Origin: Microcebus murinus
Taxonomy: Eukaryota > Chordata > Mammalia > Primates > Cheirogaleidae
Assembly (NCBI RefSeq): GCF_040939455.1
Contig: NC_134118.1
Span: 79,344,729-79,408,728 of the forward strand
Direction of reading: 5' to 3'
DNA length: 64,000 nt
Of the stretch, positions 33,344 through 45,280 are shown one piece after another. The translations under genes were made by a program, and so were the position numbers. The notes under the pieces were generated by a model, which made no database searches, was not told where the DNA came from, and was given only the letters and a program-made list of their open reading frames with translations. Positions within the stretch are counted from its first letter, which is position 1. Each line of letters starts with the position of its first letter.

Positions 33344-33926
33344 GTTTTGCCTCTTGTTCTGTCCCCTCTCTGGGAGCGAGGCGGCGGCCCGGGGTGGGGG
33401 TCACCCCCACCCTCAGCGCCCGCCGCGGTGCCTGGCGCCCCAGCCCGCACCGTGGGGCCTCCTCTTGTCCCAAGCCGCGACACCGCCGTCACGCGGCAGC
33501 ATGCGTGGCTTCTGGACTGTCAGGTCTCAGACCAAAGGTCTGCTCTGTGGGAACCGACACGCTGGAGGAAACCTTGAGAGTCTGAGAGGGGAGGGAGTTC
33601 CAGAAGAAGGCCAGGATGTCATTTGGAGGGAGTATGTGACCAGAACTCGTCCCGTTGCTTTTGGGGTTCTATGGGCTACACGTAGGAATCTTTGGTGGTG
33701 GCACCTGATGTTGGGGGATCCGGAGTCGCACCCAGACCTGCTCCACAGGCCTCCTTTTACTTTTCTCTTCGGATTCATTATTTTTAAAAAGTGTCTCTTA
33801 TCTCTATGATTGCATTTTCTTTTCTCTCTCTTTTCAAGCAGATGATGGGAGTCCAAGTATTAAGGTGACATGTGTTGCCCGTGCCCCCCTCCCCCCTGTG
33901 TTCTTATTCATTTACCTCTGATGTCG

Positions 33927-34381
33927 TTCCAGCGTATTGTGGGGGTACCAATGTTAAGGTCGGGTACGTTGCCCTCTCCCAGCCTCCCCCCTCGGGTCAG
34001 AGCCTCAAGTGCGCCCATGCCCCAGTCGGTGCGCACCCACCCCATTCCTAATGGAGGTGTATGCCCATCCCCTCCCCCCACCCGCCCGACACCCACCCGA
34101 TGAAGGTGATTCCTCTGTGTCCACTTAGGTGTCCATCGGTTCGTACCCATTTGCTGGTGAGCGCGAGCACGTGGTGCTCGTGTGTCCATTCTTGGGCTAC
34201 CTGGCTTACTGGAACGGGTTCCAGCTCTGGCCAGGAGAACCACGAGAGGTGCCCTCTCACCGCTGCTCCTCCTAGCTGAATAGCACTCCGTGGTGTCCAC
34301 GCGCCACATTTCATTTACGCACTCGTGGGTCGATGGGCACTCGGGTCGCTTCCAGGTCTTTGCGATTGTGACTTGTGCCCT
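33927..34381 (-). mobile_element. degenerate LINE-1 fragment, unit 10 (A/A/G)
   Basis: A/A/G haplotype, displaced by 1 bp by the T16 terminator. Confidence 0.65.
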
Positions 34382-36451
34382 GACTCTAACCCTAACCCTT
34401 ACCCAGCCCGTCTCCTCCTCGGCCCCTGCCTGACTGACTCCTTCCCGCCCGGCCTGTCACCTGTCACCGTCCTCTGCCCCTGCCTGACACGCTCCTCCCC
34501 GCCCGGGCCGTCACCGTCCTCGGCCCCTGCCTGACGGGGCTCCTCCGTCGCCTGGGCCTTCCAAGGGCTTGGTGTGGACGCTGGTTCCAGGACGCCCTCC
34601 CAGGAACCCGGTAGCAGGGCGGCCGCAGCGTCTCGCGCCACCCAACCGTCCGCCGGCCGGCGGCCGTCGCTAAGTGGCCTGCGGGGGACGTGCCCCCACT
34701 GTGGGGCGGGCGCCCAGCCTGGTGTCTTCTCCGAGGCCCCGTGGCTGCTTTCACCCCCCCCCCGCAAGGGGAGAGCCGCGGAGGTGGGGACCGCCTCCTC
34801 GTGGGGACGTACACCCAGCTCTCCACGTCGGATTCCGGGGCTCTCTGTCCTGCCAGAAGGCCCAGCTGGCCTGCGGGTCCTTAGAGTGGCAAAAACATCC
34901 GAAAACTGAGATTGAGGGTCCGGTGGTTGTCTGCACTTTTGTGCTGGGCACCCCAGGGAGGCCCGGGGGCTGGCTGGACGACGCGGTCTGCTGGGCAGGG
35001 GGGGGGGTTTGGAGGAGCAACTGATGCCCTTTGCACTTTGGGTAGCAAGTGTCTGAGGTGTCTCTGAGCCCTGCGCCATGTCGGGGGTGGGGGGTGGGAG
35101 GTCGGTGGGGGTGGAGGAGCAGGAGGAGGAGGAGGAGGAGGTGGGAAGGGCCGTGGCCTGCAGTCGTCTTCCCGGGGTGGCTTCTTCCACAGGCTGCTTG
35201 GCCTGGGCTCCCTGCACCTGGGCCTTTGGAGGACTGGCCCTGTGCTTGCCAACGCTTCCCCTGCAGGGACCCAGAGCTGGGAGGTTGCATCTCTCAGCCC
35301 TGGGTCGGGCAGAGCCCCAGCGGGCCATGCCCACAACCTCTCTCAGCACGGGTCCCCCAGAAGGCTCCTTTGGGACCAGGATTCTCTTGCGGGTGACTCT
35401 TTAAGGTCTGGCCCCTGGATGGAGGGGCACCAGGAGTAGAGGAGCAGGAAGGGGAAGGGGGTGGCCATGCGAGGGGACACTTTCAGGCCAAGTCCCAGCT
35501 TCAGCCTGATCCTCCTGGGAACCCCGGGGTGTACGTCACACCTCCTGGTTGTCCCGCTCTGAGACAAGGAGCCGGGCTTCGCATTCCCCCAGCAGCCAGT
35601 CGTGGGCTGAGGACACCTGGGGCGTTGGGAACTCCCTGGCTTCTCCTTGGCTTAACATCTGGAGCTGCTTGTGAATCGTGCCGCCACACACACACCCGAG
35701 TGCAGGTGTCTTCTGCACAGACTGCGGGCCTCGCTCTTCTGAATGCCGCTAGCTCGCCACCCACCCACGGGTGAACCTGGTCAGGGTACTTTCTCTCGGG
35801 GGCAGACTCTGATCCTGGCGGGCTACCGGTGTTTCTGTTTGCTCGTTTCTTTCTTCCATTTCGGGAAAGGCTTCCTTACTGGGTGTGGAAATCTCCTATG
35901 CCTTTCCTCGCCTATTCTGTCAGCTTTAAAATTCTCTTTCAGTTGCCACCCTCACAGATGGATTAGGAAACTCTTTCCGGTGCACTCATTAGTGAAATGA
36001 CCTCAATGAAGCTGGAATCCAATATCTAATGGCCGATTTTTAGCGAGTCCACACGCCAGGGTGGTCGGGGTCCAATGCAGCCCCGGCCAGGCCCAGGCCC
36101 CGGCCCCTTGGACTGGGCCACAGGAGGACACAGAGGAGGGTCCCGGCCCCCCCGGTCGCGTTGCCGGCAGTTCTCCAAGGGCTTGGGCGTTTTCCAGAGG
36201 TAGGAGATGGAGGGGACTGATTTCTTCAGCGCCCCACAAACCACGCCACCCCACCCATGGGACACATCCCTAGAGAGAGAGAGAGACGCCCCATACACTC
36301 GCTCCCCTCCCCCATGCGCTGTGCCCCAGCCCGGGGCCCGGGGGAATAGGCGGCAGCCCACCCACAGGGTGGGGGGCCCAGCTGAAAGGGGTTGTCGGGG
36401 AGGGCGGCCCCTGCCTGGGGTCAAAGGGCGGGCGATCCGCGCGTGCGCAAT

Positions 36452-36478
36452 CGGCGGCGGCGGCGGCGGCGGCGGCGG
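36452..36478. repeat. (CGG)9 upstream of copy 11
   Basis: Nine triplets; unique allele in the window. Confidence 0.95.
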
Positions 36479-36595
36479 GGGCGGCCACGAGCTGGGGGTG
36501 GGGGGCGGGTAGGTGAAGGAGGCCAGGCGAGGAGAGGAAGGGGGCTGGAAGGTCTCCACCTTGGCGAGTCCAGCCGTGGAGGCGCATCTTGTGTG

Positions 36596-36602
<7 letters not shown>

Positions 36603-36628
<26 letters not shown>
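36603..36628. repeat. (GT)13 upstream of copy 11
   Basis: Thirteen GT. Confidence 0.95.
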
Positions 36629-36842
36629 ATAGAGAGACAGCCCCCCACCCCGGCCCACCGCTCCCTGCCCGCCCCGCCCCGCCTGTCACCCCCGTCCCTC
36701 GGAGCCCGCCGGACCCGGCCGGTGAACTCAACAGGCCCGGCCCGGCGCGGGTCAGCGCCGGTGCGGGGCCTGGGGCGGGAGGAGGCGGCGGGGAAGCGCA
36801 GAGAGGCTCGGCTTCTTGAGCGGGGCAGGGGCGCCCTCCGCC

Positions 36843-36963
36843 GTCTAGGGCCACACCACCCTGAACGCGCCCGACCTCGTCTGGTCTCGGAAGCTAAGCA
36901 GGGTCGGGCCTGGTTAGTACTTGGATGGGAGACCGCCTGGGAATACCGGGTGCCGTAGGCTTC
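36843..36963 (+). rRNA. RNA5S: 5S ribosomal RNA, copy 11
   Basis: Array-consensus 5S, 3,639 bp after copy 10, with (CGG)9 upstream. Confidence 0.95.
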
Positions 36964-36966
36964 TTC

Positions 36967-36981
36967 TTTTTTTTTTTTTTT
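36967..36981 (+). terminator. Pol III terminator T15, copy 11
   Basis: T15 preceded by TTCTTC. Confidence 0.9.
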
Positions 36982-37564
36982 GTTTTGCCTCTTGTTCTGT
37001 CCCCTCTCTGGGAGCGAGGCGGCGGCCCGGGGTGGGGGTCACCCCCACCCTCAGCGCCCGCCGCGGTGCCTGGCGCCCCAGCCCGCACCGTGGGGCCTCC
37101 TCTTGTCCCAAGCCGCGACACCGCCGTCACGCGGCAGCATGCGTGGCTTCTGGACTGTCAGGTCTCAGACCAAAGGTCTGCTCTGTGGGAACCGACACGC
37201 TGGAGGAAACCTTGAGAGTCTGAGAGGGGAGGGAGTTCCAGAAGAAGGCCAGGATGTCATTTGGAGGGAGTATGTGACCAGAACTCGTCCCGTTGCTTTT
37301 GGGGTTCTATGGGCTACACGTAGGAATCTTTGGTGGTGGCACCTGATGTTGGGGGATCCGGAGTCGCACCCAGACCTGCTCCACAGGCCTCCTTTTACTT
37401 TTCTCTTCGGATTCATTATTTTTAAAAAGTGTCTCTTATCTCTATGATTGCATTTTCTTTTCTCTCTCTTTTCAAGCAGATGATGGGAGTCCAAGTATTA
37501 AGGTGACATGTGTTGCCCGTGCCCCCCTCCCCCCTGTGTTCTTATTCATTTACCTCTGATGTCG

Positions 37565-38019
37565 TTCCAGCGTATTGTGGGGGTACCAATGTTAAGGTCG
37601 GGTACGTTGCCCTCTCCCAGCCTCCCCCCTCGGGTCAGAGCCTCAAGTGCGCCCATGCCCCAGTCGGTGCGCACCCACCCCATTCCTAATGGAGGTGTAT
37701 GCCCATCCCCTCCCCCCACCCGCCCGACACCCACCCGATGAAGGTGATTCCTCTGTGTCCACTTAGGTGTCCATCGGTTCGTACCCATTTGCTGGTGAGC
37801 GCGAGCACGTGGTGCTCGTGTGTCCATTCTTGGGCTACCTGGCTTACTGGAACGGGTTCCAGCTCTGGCCAGGAGAACCACGAGAGGTGCCCTCTCACCG
37901 CTGCTCCTCCTAGCTGAATAGCACTCCGTGGTGTCCACGCGCCACATTTCATTTACGCACTCGTGGGTCGATGGGCACTCGGGTCGCTTCCAGGTCTTTG
38001 CGATTGTGACTTGTGCCCT
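37565..38019 (-). mobile_element. degenerate LINE-1 fragment, unit 11 (A/A/G)
   Basis: A/A/G haplotype. Confidence 0.65.
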
Positions 38020-40090
38020 GACTCTAACCCTAACCCTTACCCAGCCCGTCTCCTCCTCGGCCCCTGCCTGACTGACTCCTTCCCGCCCGGCCTGTCACCT
38101 GTCACCGTCCTCTGCCCCTGCCTGACACGCTCCTCCCCGCCCGGGCCGTCACCGTCCTCGGCCCCTGCCTGACGGGGCTCCTCCGTCGCCTGGGCCTTCC
38201 AAGGGCTTGGTGTGGACGCTGGTTCCAGGACGCCCTCCCAGGAACCCGGTAGCAGGGCGGCCGCAGCGTCTCGCGCCACCCAACCGTCCGCCGGCCGGCG
38301 GCCGTCGCTAAGTGGCCTGCGGGGGACGTGCCCCCACTGTGGGGCGGGCGCCCAGCCTGGTGTCTTCTCCGAGGCCCCGTGGCTGCTTTCACCCCCCCCC
38401 CCGCAAGGGGAGAGCCGCGGAGGTGGGGACCGCCTCCTCGTGGGGACGTACACCCAGCTCTCCACGTCGGATTCCGGGGCTCTCTGTCCTGCCAGAAGGC
38501 CCAGCTGGCCTGCGGGTCCTTAGAGTGGCAAAAACATCCGAAAACTGAGATTGAGGGTCCGGTGGTTGTCTGCACTTTTGTGCTGGGCACCCCAGGGAGG
38601 CCCGGGGGCTGGCTGGACGACGCGGTCTGCTGGGCAGGGGGGGGGGTTTGGAGGAGCAACTGATGCCCTTTGCACTTTGGGTAGCAAGTGTCTGAGGTGT
38701 CTCTGAGCCCTGCGCCATGTCGGGGGTGGGGGGTGGGAGGTCGGTGGGGGTGGAGGAGCAGGAGGAGGAGGAGGAGGAGGTGGGAAGGGCCGTGGCCTGC
38801 AGTCGTCTTCCCGGGGTGGCTTCTTCCACAGGCTGCTTGGCCTGGGCTCCCTGCACCTGGGCCTTTGGAGGACTGGCCCTGTGCTTGCCAACGCTTCCCC
38901 TGCAGGGACCCAGAGCTGGGAGGTTGCATCTCTCAGCCCTGGGTCGGGCAGAGCCCCAGCGGGCCATGCCCACAACCTCTCTCAGCACGGGTCCCCCAGA
39001 AGGCTCCTTTGGGACCAGGATTCTCTTGCGGGTGACTCTTTAAGGTCTGGCCCCTGGATGGAGGGGCACCAGGAGTAGAGGAGCAGGAAGGGGAAGGGGG
39101 TGGCCATGCGAGGGGACACTTTCAGGCCAAGTCCCAGCTTCAGCCTGATCCTCCTGGGAACCCCGGGGTGTACGTCACACCTCCTGGTTGTCCCGCTCTG
39201 AGACAAGGAGCCGGGCTTCGCATTCCCCCAGCAGCCAGTCGTGGGCTGAGGACACCTGGGGCGTTGGGAACTCCCTGGCTTCTCCTTGGCTTAACATCTG
39301 GAGCTGCTTGTGAATCGTGCCGCCACACACACACCCGAGTGCAGGTGTCTTCTGCACAGACTGCGGGCCTCGCTCTTCTGAATGCCGCTAGCTCGCCACC
39401 CACCCACGGGTGAACCTGGTCAGGGTACTTTCTCTCGGGGGCAGACTCTGATCCTGGCGGGCTACCGGTGTTTCTGTTTGCTCGTTTCTTTCTTCCATTT
39501 CGGGAAAGGCTTCCTTACTGGGTGTGGAAATCTCCTATGCCTTTCCTCGCCTATTCTGTCAGCTTTAAAATTCTCTTTCAGTTGCCACCCTCACAGATGG
39601 ATTAGGAAACTCTTTCCGGTGCACTCATTAGTGAAATGACCTCAATGAAGCTGGAATCCAATATCTAATGGCCGATTTTTAGCGAGTCCACACGCCAGGG
39701 TGGTCGGGGTCCAATGCAGCCCCGGCCAGGCCCAGGCCCCGGCCCCTTGGACTGGGCCACAGGAGGACACAGAGGAGGGTCCCGGCCCCCCCGGTCGCGT
39801 TGCCGGCAGTTCTCCAAGGGCTTGGGCGTTTTCCAGAGGTAGGAGATGGAGGGGACTGATTTCTTCAGCGCCCCACAAACCACGCCACCCCACCCATGGG
39901 ACACATCCCTAGAGAGAGAGAGAGACGCCCCATACACTCGCTCCCCTCCCCCATGCGCTGTGCCCCAGCCCGGGGCCCGGGGGAATAGGCGGCAGCCCAC
40001 CCACAGGGTGGGGGGCCCAGCTGAAAGGGGTTGTCGGGGAGGGCGGCCCCTGCCTGGGGTCAAAGGGCGGGCGATCCGCGCGTGCGCAAT

Positions 40091-40108
40091 CGGCGGCGGC
40101 GGCGGCGG
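40091..40108. repeat. (CGG)6 upstream of copy 12
   Basis: Six triplets with ordinary (GT)13 downstream. Confidence 0.95.
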
Positions 40109-40225
40109 GGGCGGCCACGAGCTGGGGGTGGGGGGCGGGTAGGTGAAGGAGGCCAGGCGAGGAGAGGAAGGGGGCTGGAAGGTCTCCACCTTGGCGAGTC
40201 CAGCCGTGGAGGCGCATCTTGTGTG

Positions 40226-40232
<7 letters not shown>

Positions 40233-40258
<26 letters not shown>
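40233..40258. repeat. (GT)13 upstream of copy 12
   Basis: Thirteen GT. Confidence 0.95.
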
Positions 40259-40472
40259 ATAGAGAGACAGCCCCCCACCCCGGCCCACCGCTCCCTGCCC
40301 GCCCCGCCCCGCCTGTCACCCCCGTCCCTCGGAGCCCGCCGGACCCGGCCGGTGAACTCAACAGGCCCGGCCCGGCGCGGGTCAGCGCCGGTGCGGGGCC
40401 TGGGGCGGGAGGAGGCGGCGGGGAAGCGCAGAGAGGCTCGGCTTCTTGAGCGGGGCAGGGGCGCCCTCCGCC

Positions 40473-40593
40473 GTCTAGGGCCACACCACCCTGAACGCGC
40501 CCGACCTCGTCTGGTCTCGGAAGCTAAGCAGGGTCGGGCCTGGTTAGTACTTGGATGGGAGACCGCCTGGGAATACCGGGTGCCGTAGGCTTC
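40473..40593 (+). rRNA. RNA5S: 5S ribosomal RNA, copy 12
   Basis: Array-consensus 5S, 3,630 bp after copy 11 (the shortest interval). It has (CGG)6 but the ordinary (GT)13 upstream, unlike copies 2 and 8. Confidence 0.95.
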
Positions 40594-40596
40594 TTC

Positions 40597-40611
40597 TTTT
40601 TTTTTTTTTTT
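40597..40611 (+). terminator. Pol III terminator T15, copy 12
   Basis: T15 preceded by TTCTTC. Confidence 0.9.
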
Positions 40612-41194
40612 GTTTTGCCTCTTGTTCTGTCCCCTCTCTGGGAGCGAGGCGGCGGCCCGGGGTGGGGGTCACCCCCACCCTCAGCGCCCGCCGCGGTGCC
40701 TGGCGCCCCAGCCCGCACCGTGGGGCCTCCTCTTGTCCCAAGCCGCGACACCGCCGTCACGCGGCAGCATGCGTGGCTTCTGGACTGTCAGGTCTCAGAC
40801 CAAAGGTCTGCTCTGTGGGAACCGACACGCTGGAGGAAACCTTGAGAGTCTGAGAGGGGAGGGAGTTCCAGAAGAAGGCCAGGATGTCATTTGGAGGGAG
40901 TATGTGACCAGAACTCGTCCCGTTGCTTTTGGGGTTCTATGGGCTACACGTAGGAATCTTTGGTGGTGGCACCTGATGTTGGGGGATCCGGAGTCGCACC
41001 CAGACCTGCTCCACAGGCCTCCTTTTACTTTTCTCTTCGGATTCATTATTTTTAAAAAGTGTCTCTTATCTCTATGATTGCATTTTCTTTTCTCTCTCTT
41101 TTCAAGCAGATGATGGGAGTCCAAGTATTAAGGTGACATGTGTTGCCCGTGCCCCCCTCCCCCCTGTGTTCTTATTCATTTACCTCTGATGTCG

Positions 41195-41649
41195 TTCCAG
41201 CGTATTGTGGGGGTACCAATGTTAGGGTCGGGTACGTTGCCCTCTCCCTGCCTCCCCCCTCGGGTCAGAGCCTCAAGTGCGCCCATCCCCCAGTCGGTGC
41301 GCACCCACCCCATTCCTAATGGAGGTGTATGCCCATCCCCTCCCCCCACCCGCCCGACACCCACCCGATGAAGGTGATTCCTCTGTGTCCACTTAGGTGT
41401 CCATCGGTTCGTACCCATTTGCTGGTGAGCGCGAGCACGTGGTGCTCGTGTGTCCATTCTTGGGCTACCTGGCTTACTGGAACGGGTTCCAGCTCTGGCC
41501 AGGAGAACCACGAGAGGTGCCCTCTCACCGCTGCTCCTCCTAGCTGAATAGCACTCCGTGGTGTCCACGCGCCACATTTCATTTACGCACTCGTGGGTCG
41601 ATGGGCACTCGGGTCGCTTCCAGGTCTTTGCGATTGTGACTTGTGCCCT
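41195..41649 (-). mobile_element. degenerate LINE-1 fragment, unit 12 (G/T/C)
   Basis: G/T/C haplotype, isolated among A/A/G neighbours. Confidence 0.65.
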
Positions 41650-43718
41650 GACTCTAACCCTAACCCTTACCCAGCCCGTCTCCTCCTCGGCCCCTGCCTG
41701 ACTGACTCCTTCCCGCCCGGCCTGTCACCTGTCACCGTCCTCTGCCCCTGCCTGACACGCTCCTCCCCGCCCGGGCCGTCACCGTCCTCGGCCCCTGCCT
41801 GACGGGGCTCCTCCGTCGCCTGGGCCTTCCAAGGGCTTGGTGTGGACGCTGGTTCCAGGACGCCCTCCCAGGAACCCGGTAGCAGGGCGGCCGCAGCGTC
41901 TCGCGCCACCCAACCGTCCGCCGGCCGGCGGCCGTCGCTAAGTGGCCTGCGGGGGACGTGCCCCCACTGTGGGGCGGGCGCCCAGCCTGGTGTCTTCTCC
42001 GAGGCCCCGTGGCTGCTTTCACCCCCCCCCGCAAGGGGAGAGCCGCGGAGGTGGGGACCGCCTCCTCGTGGGGACGTACACCCAGCTCTCCACGTCGGAT
42101 TCCGGGGCTCTCTGTCCTGCCAGAAGGCCCAGCTGGCCTGCGGGTCCTTAGAGTGGCAAAAACATCCGAAAACTGAGATTGAGGGTCCGGTGGTTGTCTG
42201 CACTTTTGTGCTGGGCACCCCAGGGAGGCCCGGGGGCTGGCTGGACGACGCGGTCTGCTGGGCAGGGGGGGGGGTTTGGAGGAGCAACTGATGCCCTTTG
42301 CACTTTGGGTAGCAAGTGTCTGAGGTGTCTCTGAGCCCTGCGCCATGTCGGGGGTGGGGGGTGGGAGGTCGGTGGGGGTGGAGGAGCAGGAGGAGGAGGA
42401 GGAGGAGGTGGGAAGGGCCGTGGCCTGCAGTCGTCTTCCCGGGGTGGCTTCTTCCACAGGCTGCTTGGCCTGGGCTCCCTGCACCTGGGCCTTTGGAGGA
42501 CTGGCCCTGTGCTTGCCAACGCTTCCCCTGCAGGGACCCAGAGCTGGGAGGTTGCATCTCTCAGCCCTGGGTCGGGCAGAGCCCCAGCGGGCCATGCCCA
42601 CAACCTCTCTCAGCACGGGTCCCCCAGAAGGCTCCTTTGGGACCAGGATTCTCTTGCGGGTGACTCTTTAAGGTCTGGCCCCTGGATGGAGGGGCACCAG
42701 GAGTAGAGGAGCAGGAAGGGGAAGGGGGTGGCCATGCGAGGGGACACTTTCAGGCCAAGTCCCAGCTTCAGCCTGATCCTCCTGGGAACCCCGGGGTGTA
42801 CGTCACACCTCCTGGTTGTCCCGCTCTGAGACAAGGAGCCGGGCTTCGCATTCCCCCAGCAGCCAGTCGTGGGCTGAGGACACCTGGGGCGTTGGGAACT
42901 CCCTGGCTTCTCCTTGGCTTAACATCTGGAGCTGCTTGTGAATCGTGCCGCCACACACACACCCGAGTGCAGGTGTCTTCTGCACAGACTGCGGGCCTCG
43001 CTCTTCTGAATGCCGCTAGCTCGCCACCCACCCACGGGTGAACCTGGTCAGGGTACTTTCTCTCGGGGGCAGACTCTGATCCTGGCGGGCTACCGGTGTT
43101 TCTGTTTGCTCGTTTCTTTCTTCCATTTCGGGAAAGGCTTCCTTACTGGGTGTGGAAATCTCCTATGCCTTTCCTCGCCTATTCTGTCAGCTTTAAAATT
43201 CTCTTTCAGTTGCCACCCTCACAGATGGATTAGGAAACTCTTTCCGGTGCACTCATTAGTGAAATGACCTCAATGAAGCTGGAATCCAATATCTAATGGC
43301 CGATTTTTAGCGAGTCCACACGCCAGGGTGGTCGGGGTCCAATGCAGCCCCGGCCAGGCCCAGGCCCCGGCCCCTTGGACTGGGCCACAGGAGGACACAG
43401 AGGAGGGTCCCGGCCCCCCCGGTCGCGTTGCCGGCAGTTCTCCAAGGGCTTGGGCGTTTTCCAGAGGTAGGAGATGGAGGGGACTGATTTCTTCAGCGCC
43501 CCACAAACCACGCCACCCCACCCATGGGACACATCCCTAGAGAGAGAGAGAGACGCCCCATACACTCGCTCCCCTCCCCCATGCGCTGTGCCCCAGCCCG
43601 GGGCCCGGGGGAATAGGCGGCAGCCCACCCACAGGGTGGGGGGCCCAGCTGAAAGGGGTTGTCGGGGAGGGCGGCCCCTGCCTGGGGTCAAAGGGCGGGC
43701 GATCCGCGCGTGCGCAAT

Positions 43719-43739
43719 CGGCGGCGGCAGCGGCGGCGG
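43719..43739. repeat. (CGG)3 CAG (CGG)3 upstream of copy 13
   Basis: Seven triplets; the only tract with an internal CAG (43728-43730). Confidence 0.95.
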
Positions 43740-43856
43740 GGGCGGCCACGAGCTGGGGGTGGGGGGCGGGTAGGTGAAGGAGGCCAGGCGAGGAGAGGAA
43801 GGGGGCTGGAAGGTCTCCACCTTGGCGAGTCCAGCCGTGGAGGCGCATCTTGTGTG

Positions 43857-43863
<7 letters not shown>

Positions 43864-43889
<26 letters not shown>
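43864..43889. repeat. (GT)13 upstream of copy 13
   Basis: Thirteen GT. Confidence 0.95.
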
Positions 43890-44103
43890 ATAGAGAGACA
43901 GCCCCCCACCCCGGCCCACCGCTCCCTGCCCGCCCCGCCCCGCCTGTCACCCCCGTCCCTCGGAGCCCGCCGGACCCGGCCGGTGAACTCAACAGGCCCG
44001 GCCCGGCGCGGGTCAGCGCCGGTGCGGGGCCTGGGGCGGGAGGAGGCGGCGGGGAAGCGCAGAGAGGCTCGGCTTCTTGAGCGGGGCAGGGGCGCCCTCC
44101 GCC

Positions 44104-44224
44104 GTCTAGGGCCACACCACCCTGAACGCGCCCGACCTCGTCTGGTCTCGGAAGCTAAGCAGGGTCGGGCCTGGTTAGTACTTGGATGGGAGACCGCCTG
44201 GGAATACCGGGTGCCGTAGGCTTC
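44104..44224 (+). rRNA. RNA5S: 5S ribosomal RNA, copy 13
   Basis: Array-consensus 5S, 3,631 bp after copy 12. It has the only CGG tract interrupted by CAG. Confidence 0.95.
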
Positions 44225-44227
44225 TTC

Positions 44228-44242
44228 TTTTTTTTTTTTTTT
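44228..44242 (+). terminator. Pol III terminator T15, copy 13
   Basis: T15 preceded by TTCTTC. Confidence 0.9.
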
Positions 44243-44825
44243 GTTTTGCCTCTTGTTCTGTCCCCTCTCTGGGAGCGAGGCGGCGGCCCGGGGTGGGGGT
44301 CACCCCCACCCTCAGCGCCCGCCGCGGTGCCTGGCGCCCCAGCCCGCACCGTGGGGCCTCCTCTTGTCCCAAGCCGCGACACCGCCGTCACGCGGCAGCA
44401 TGCGTGGCTTCTGGACTGTCAGGTCTCAGACCAAAGGTCTGCTCTGTGGGAACCGACACGCTGGAGGAAACCTTGAGAGTCTGAGAGGGGAGGGAGTTCC
44501 AGAAGAAGGCCAGGATGTCATTTGGAGGGAGTATGTGACCAGAACTCGTCCCGTTGCTTTTGGGGTTCTATGGGCTACACGTAGGAATCTTTGGTGGTGG
44601 CACCTGATGTTGGGGGATCCGGAGTCGCACCCAGACCTGCTCCACAGGCCTCCTTTTACTTTTCTCTTCGGATTCATTATTTTTAAAAAGTGTCTCTTAT
44701 CTCTATGATTGCATTTTCTTTTCTCTCTCTTTTCAAGCAGATGATGGGAGTCCAAGTATTAAGGTGACATGTGTTGCCCGTGCCCCCCTCCCCCCTGTGT
44801 TCTTATTCATTTACCTCTGATGTCG

Positions 44826-45280
44826 TTCCAGCGTATTGTGGGGGTACCAATGTTAAGGTCGGGTACGTTGCCCTCTCCCAGCCTCCCCCCTCGGGTCAGA
44901 GCCTCAAGTGCGCCCATGCCCCAGTCGGTGCGCACCCACCCCATTCCTAATGGAGGTGTATGCCCATCCCCTCCCCCCACCCGCCCGACACCCACCCGAT
45001 GAAGGTGATTCCTCTGTGTCCACTTAGGTGTCCATCGGTTCGTACCCATTTGCTGGTGAGCGCGAGCACGTGGTGCTCGTGTGTCCATTCTTGGGCTACC
45101 TGGCTTACTGGAACGGGTTCCAGCTCTGGCCAGGAGAACCACGAGAGGTGCCCTCTCACCGCTGCTCCTCCTAGCTGAATAGCACTCCGTGGTGTCCACG
45201 CGCCACATTTCATTTACGCACTCGTGGGTCGATGGGCACTCGGGTCGCTTCCAGGTCTTTGCGATTGTGACTTGTGCCCT
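44826..45280 (-). mobile_element. degenerate LINE-1 fragment, unit 13 (A/A/G)
   Basis: A/A/G haplotype. Confidence 0.65.

Larger units (their letters stand above)
33325..36842. other. 5S intergenic spacer 10 (3,518 bp)
   Basis: A/A/G, ggacAcag, T16, C10, (CGG)9. Confidence 0.85.
36964..40472. other. 5S intergenic spacer 11 (3,509 bp), shortest
   Basis: A/A/G, ggacAcag, C11 as in spacer 1, (CGG)6 but ordinary (GT)13. Confidence 0.85.
40594..44103. other. 5S intergenic spacer 12 (3,510 bp), mosaic
   Basis: G/T/C L1 haplotype joined to the ggacAcag allele otherwise linked to A/A/G. C9, and a seven-triplet CGG tract with a central CAG. Confidence 0.85.
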
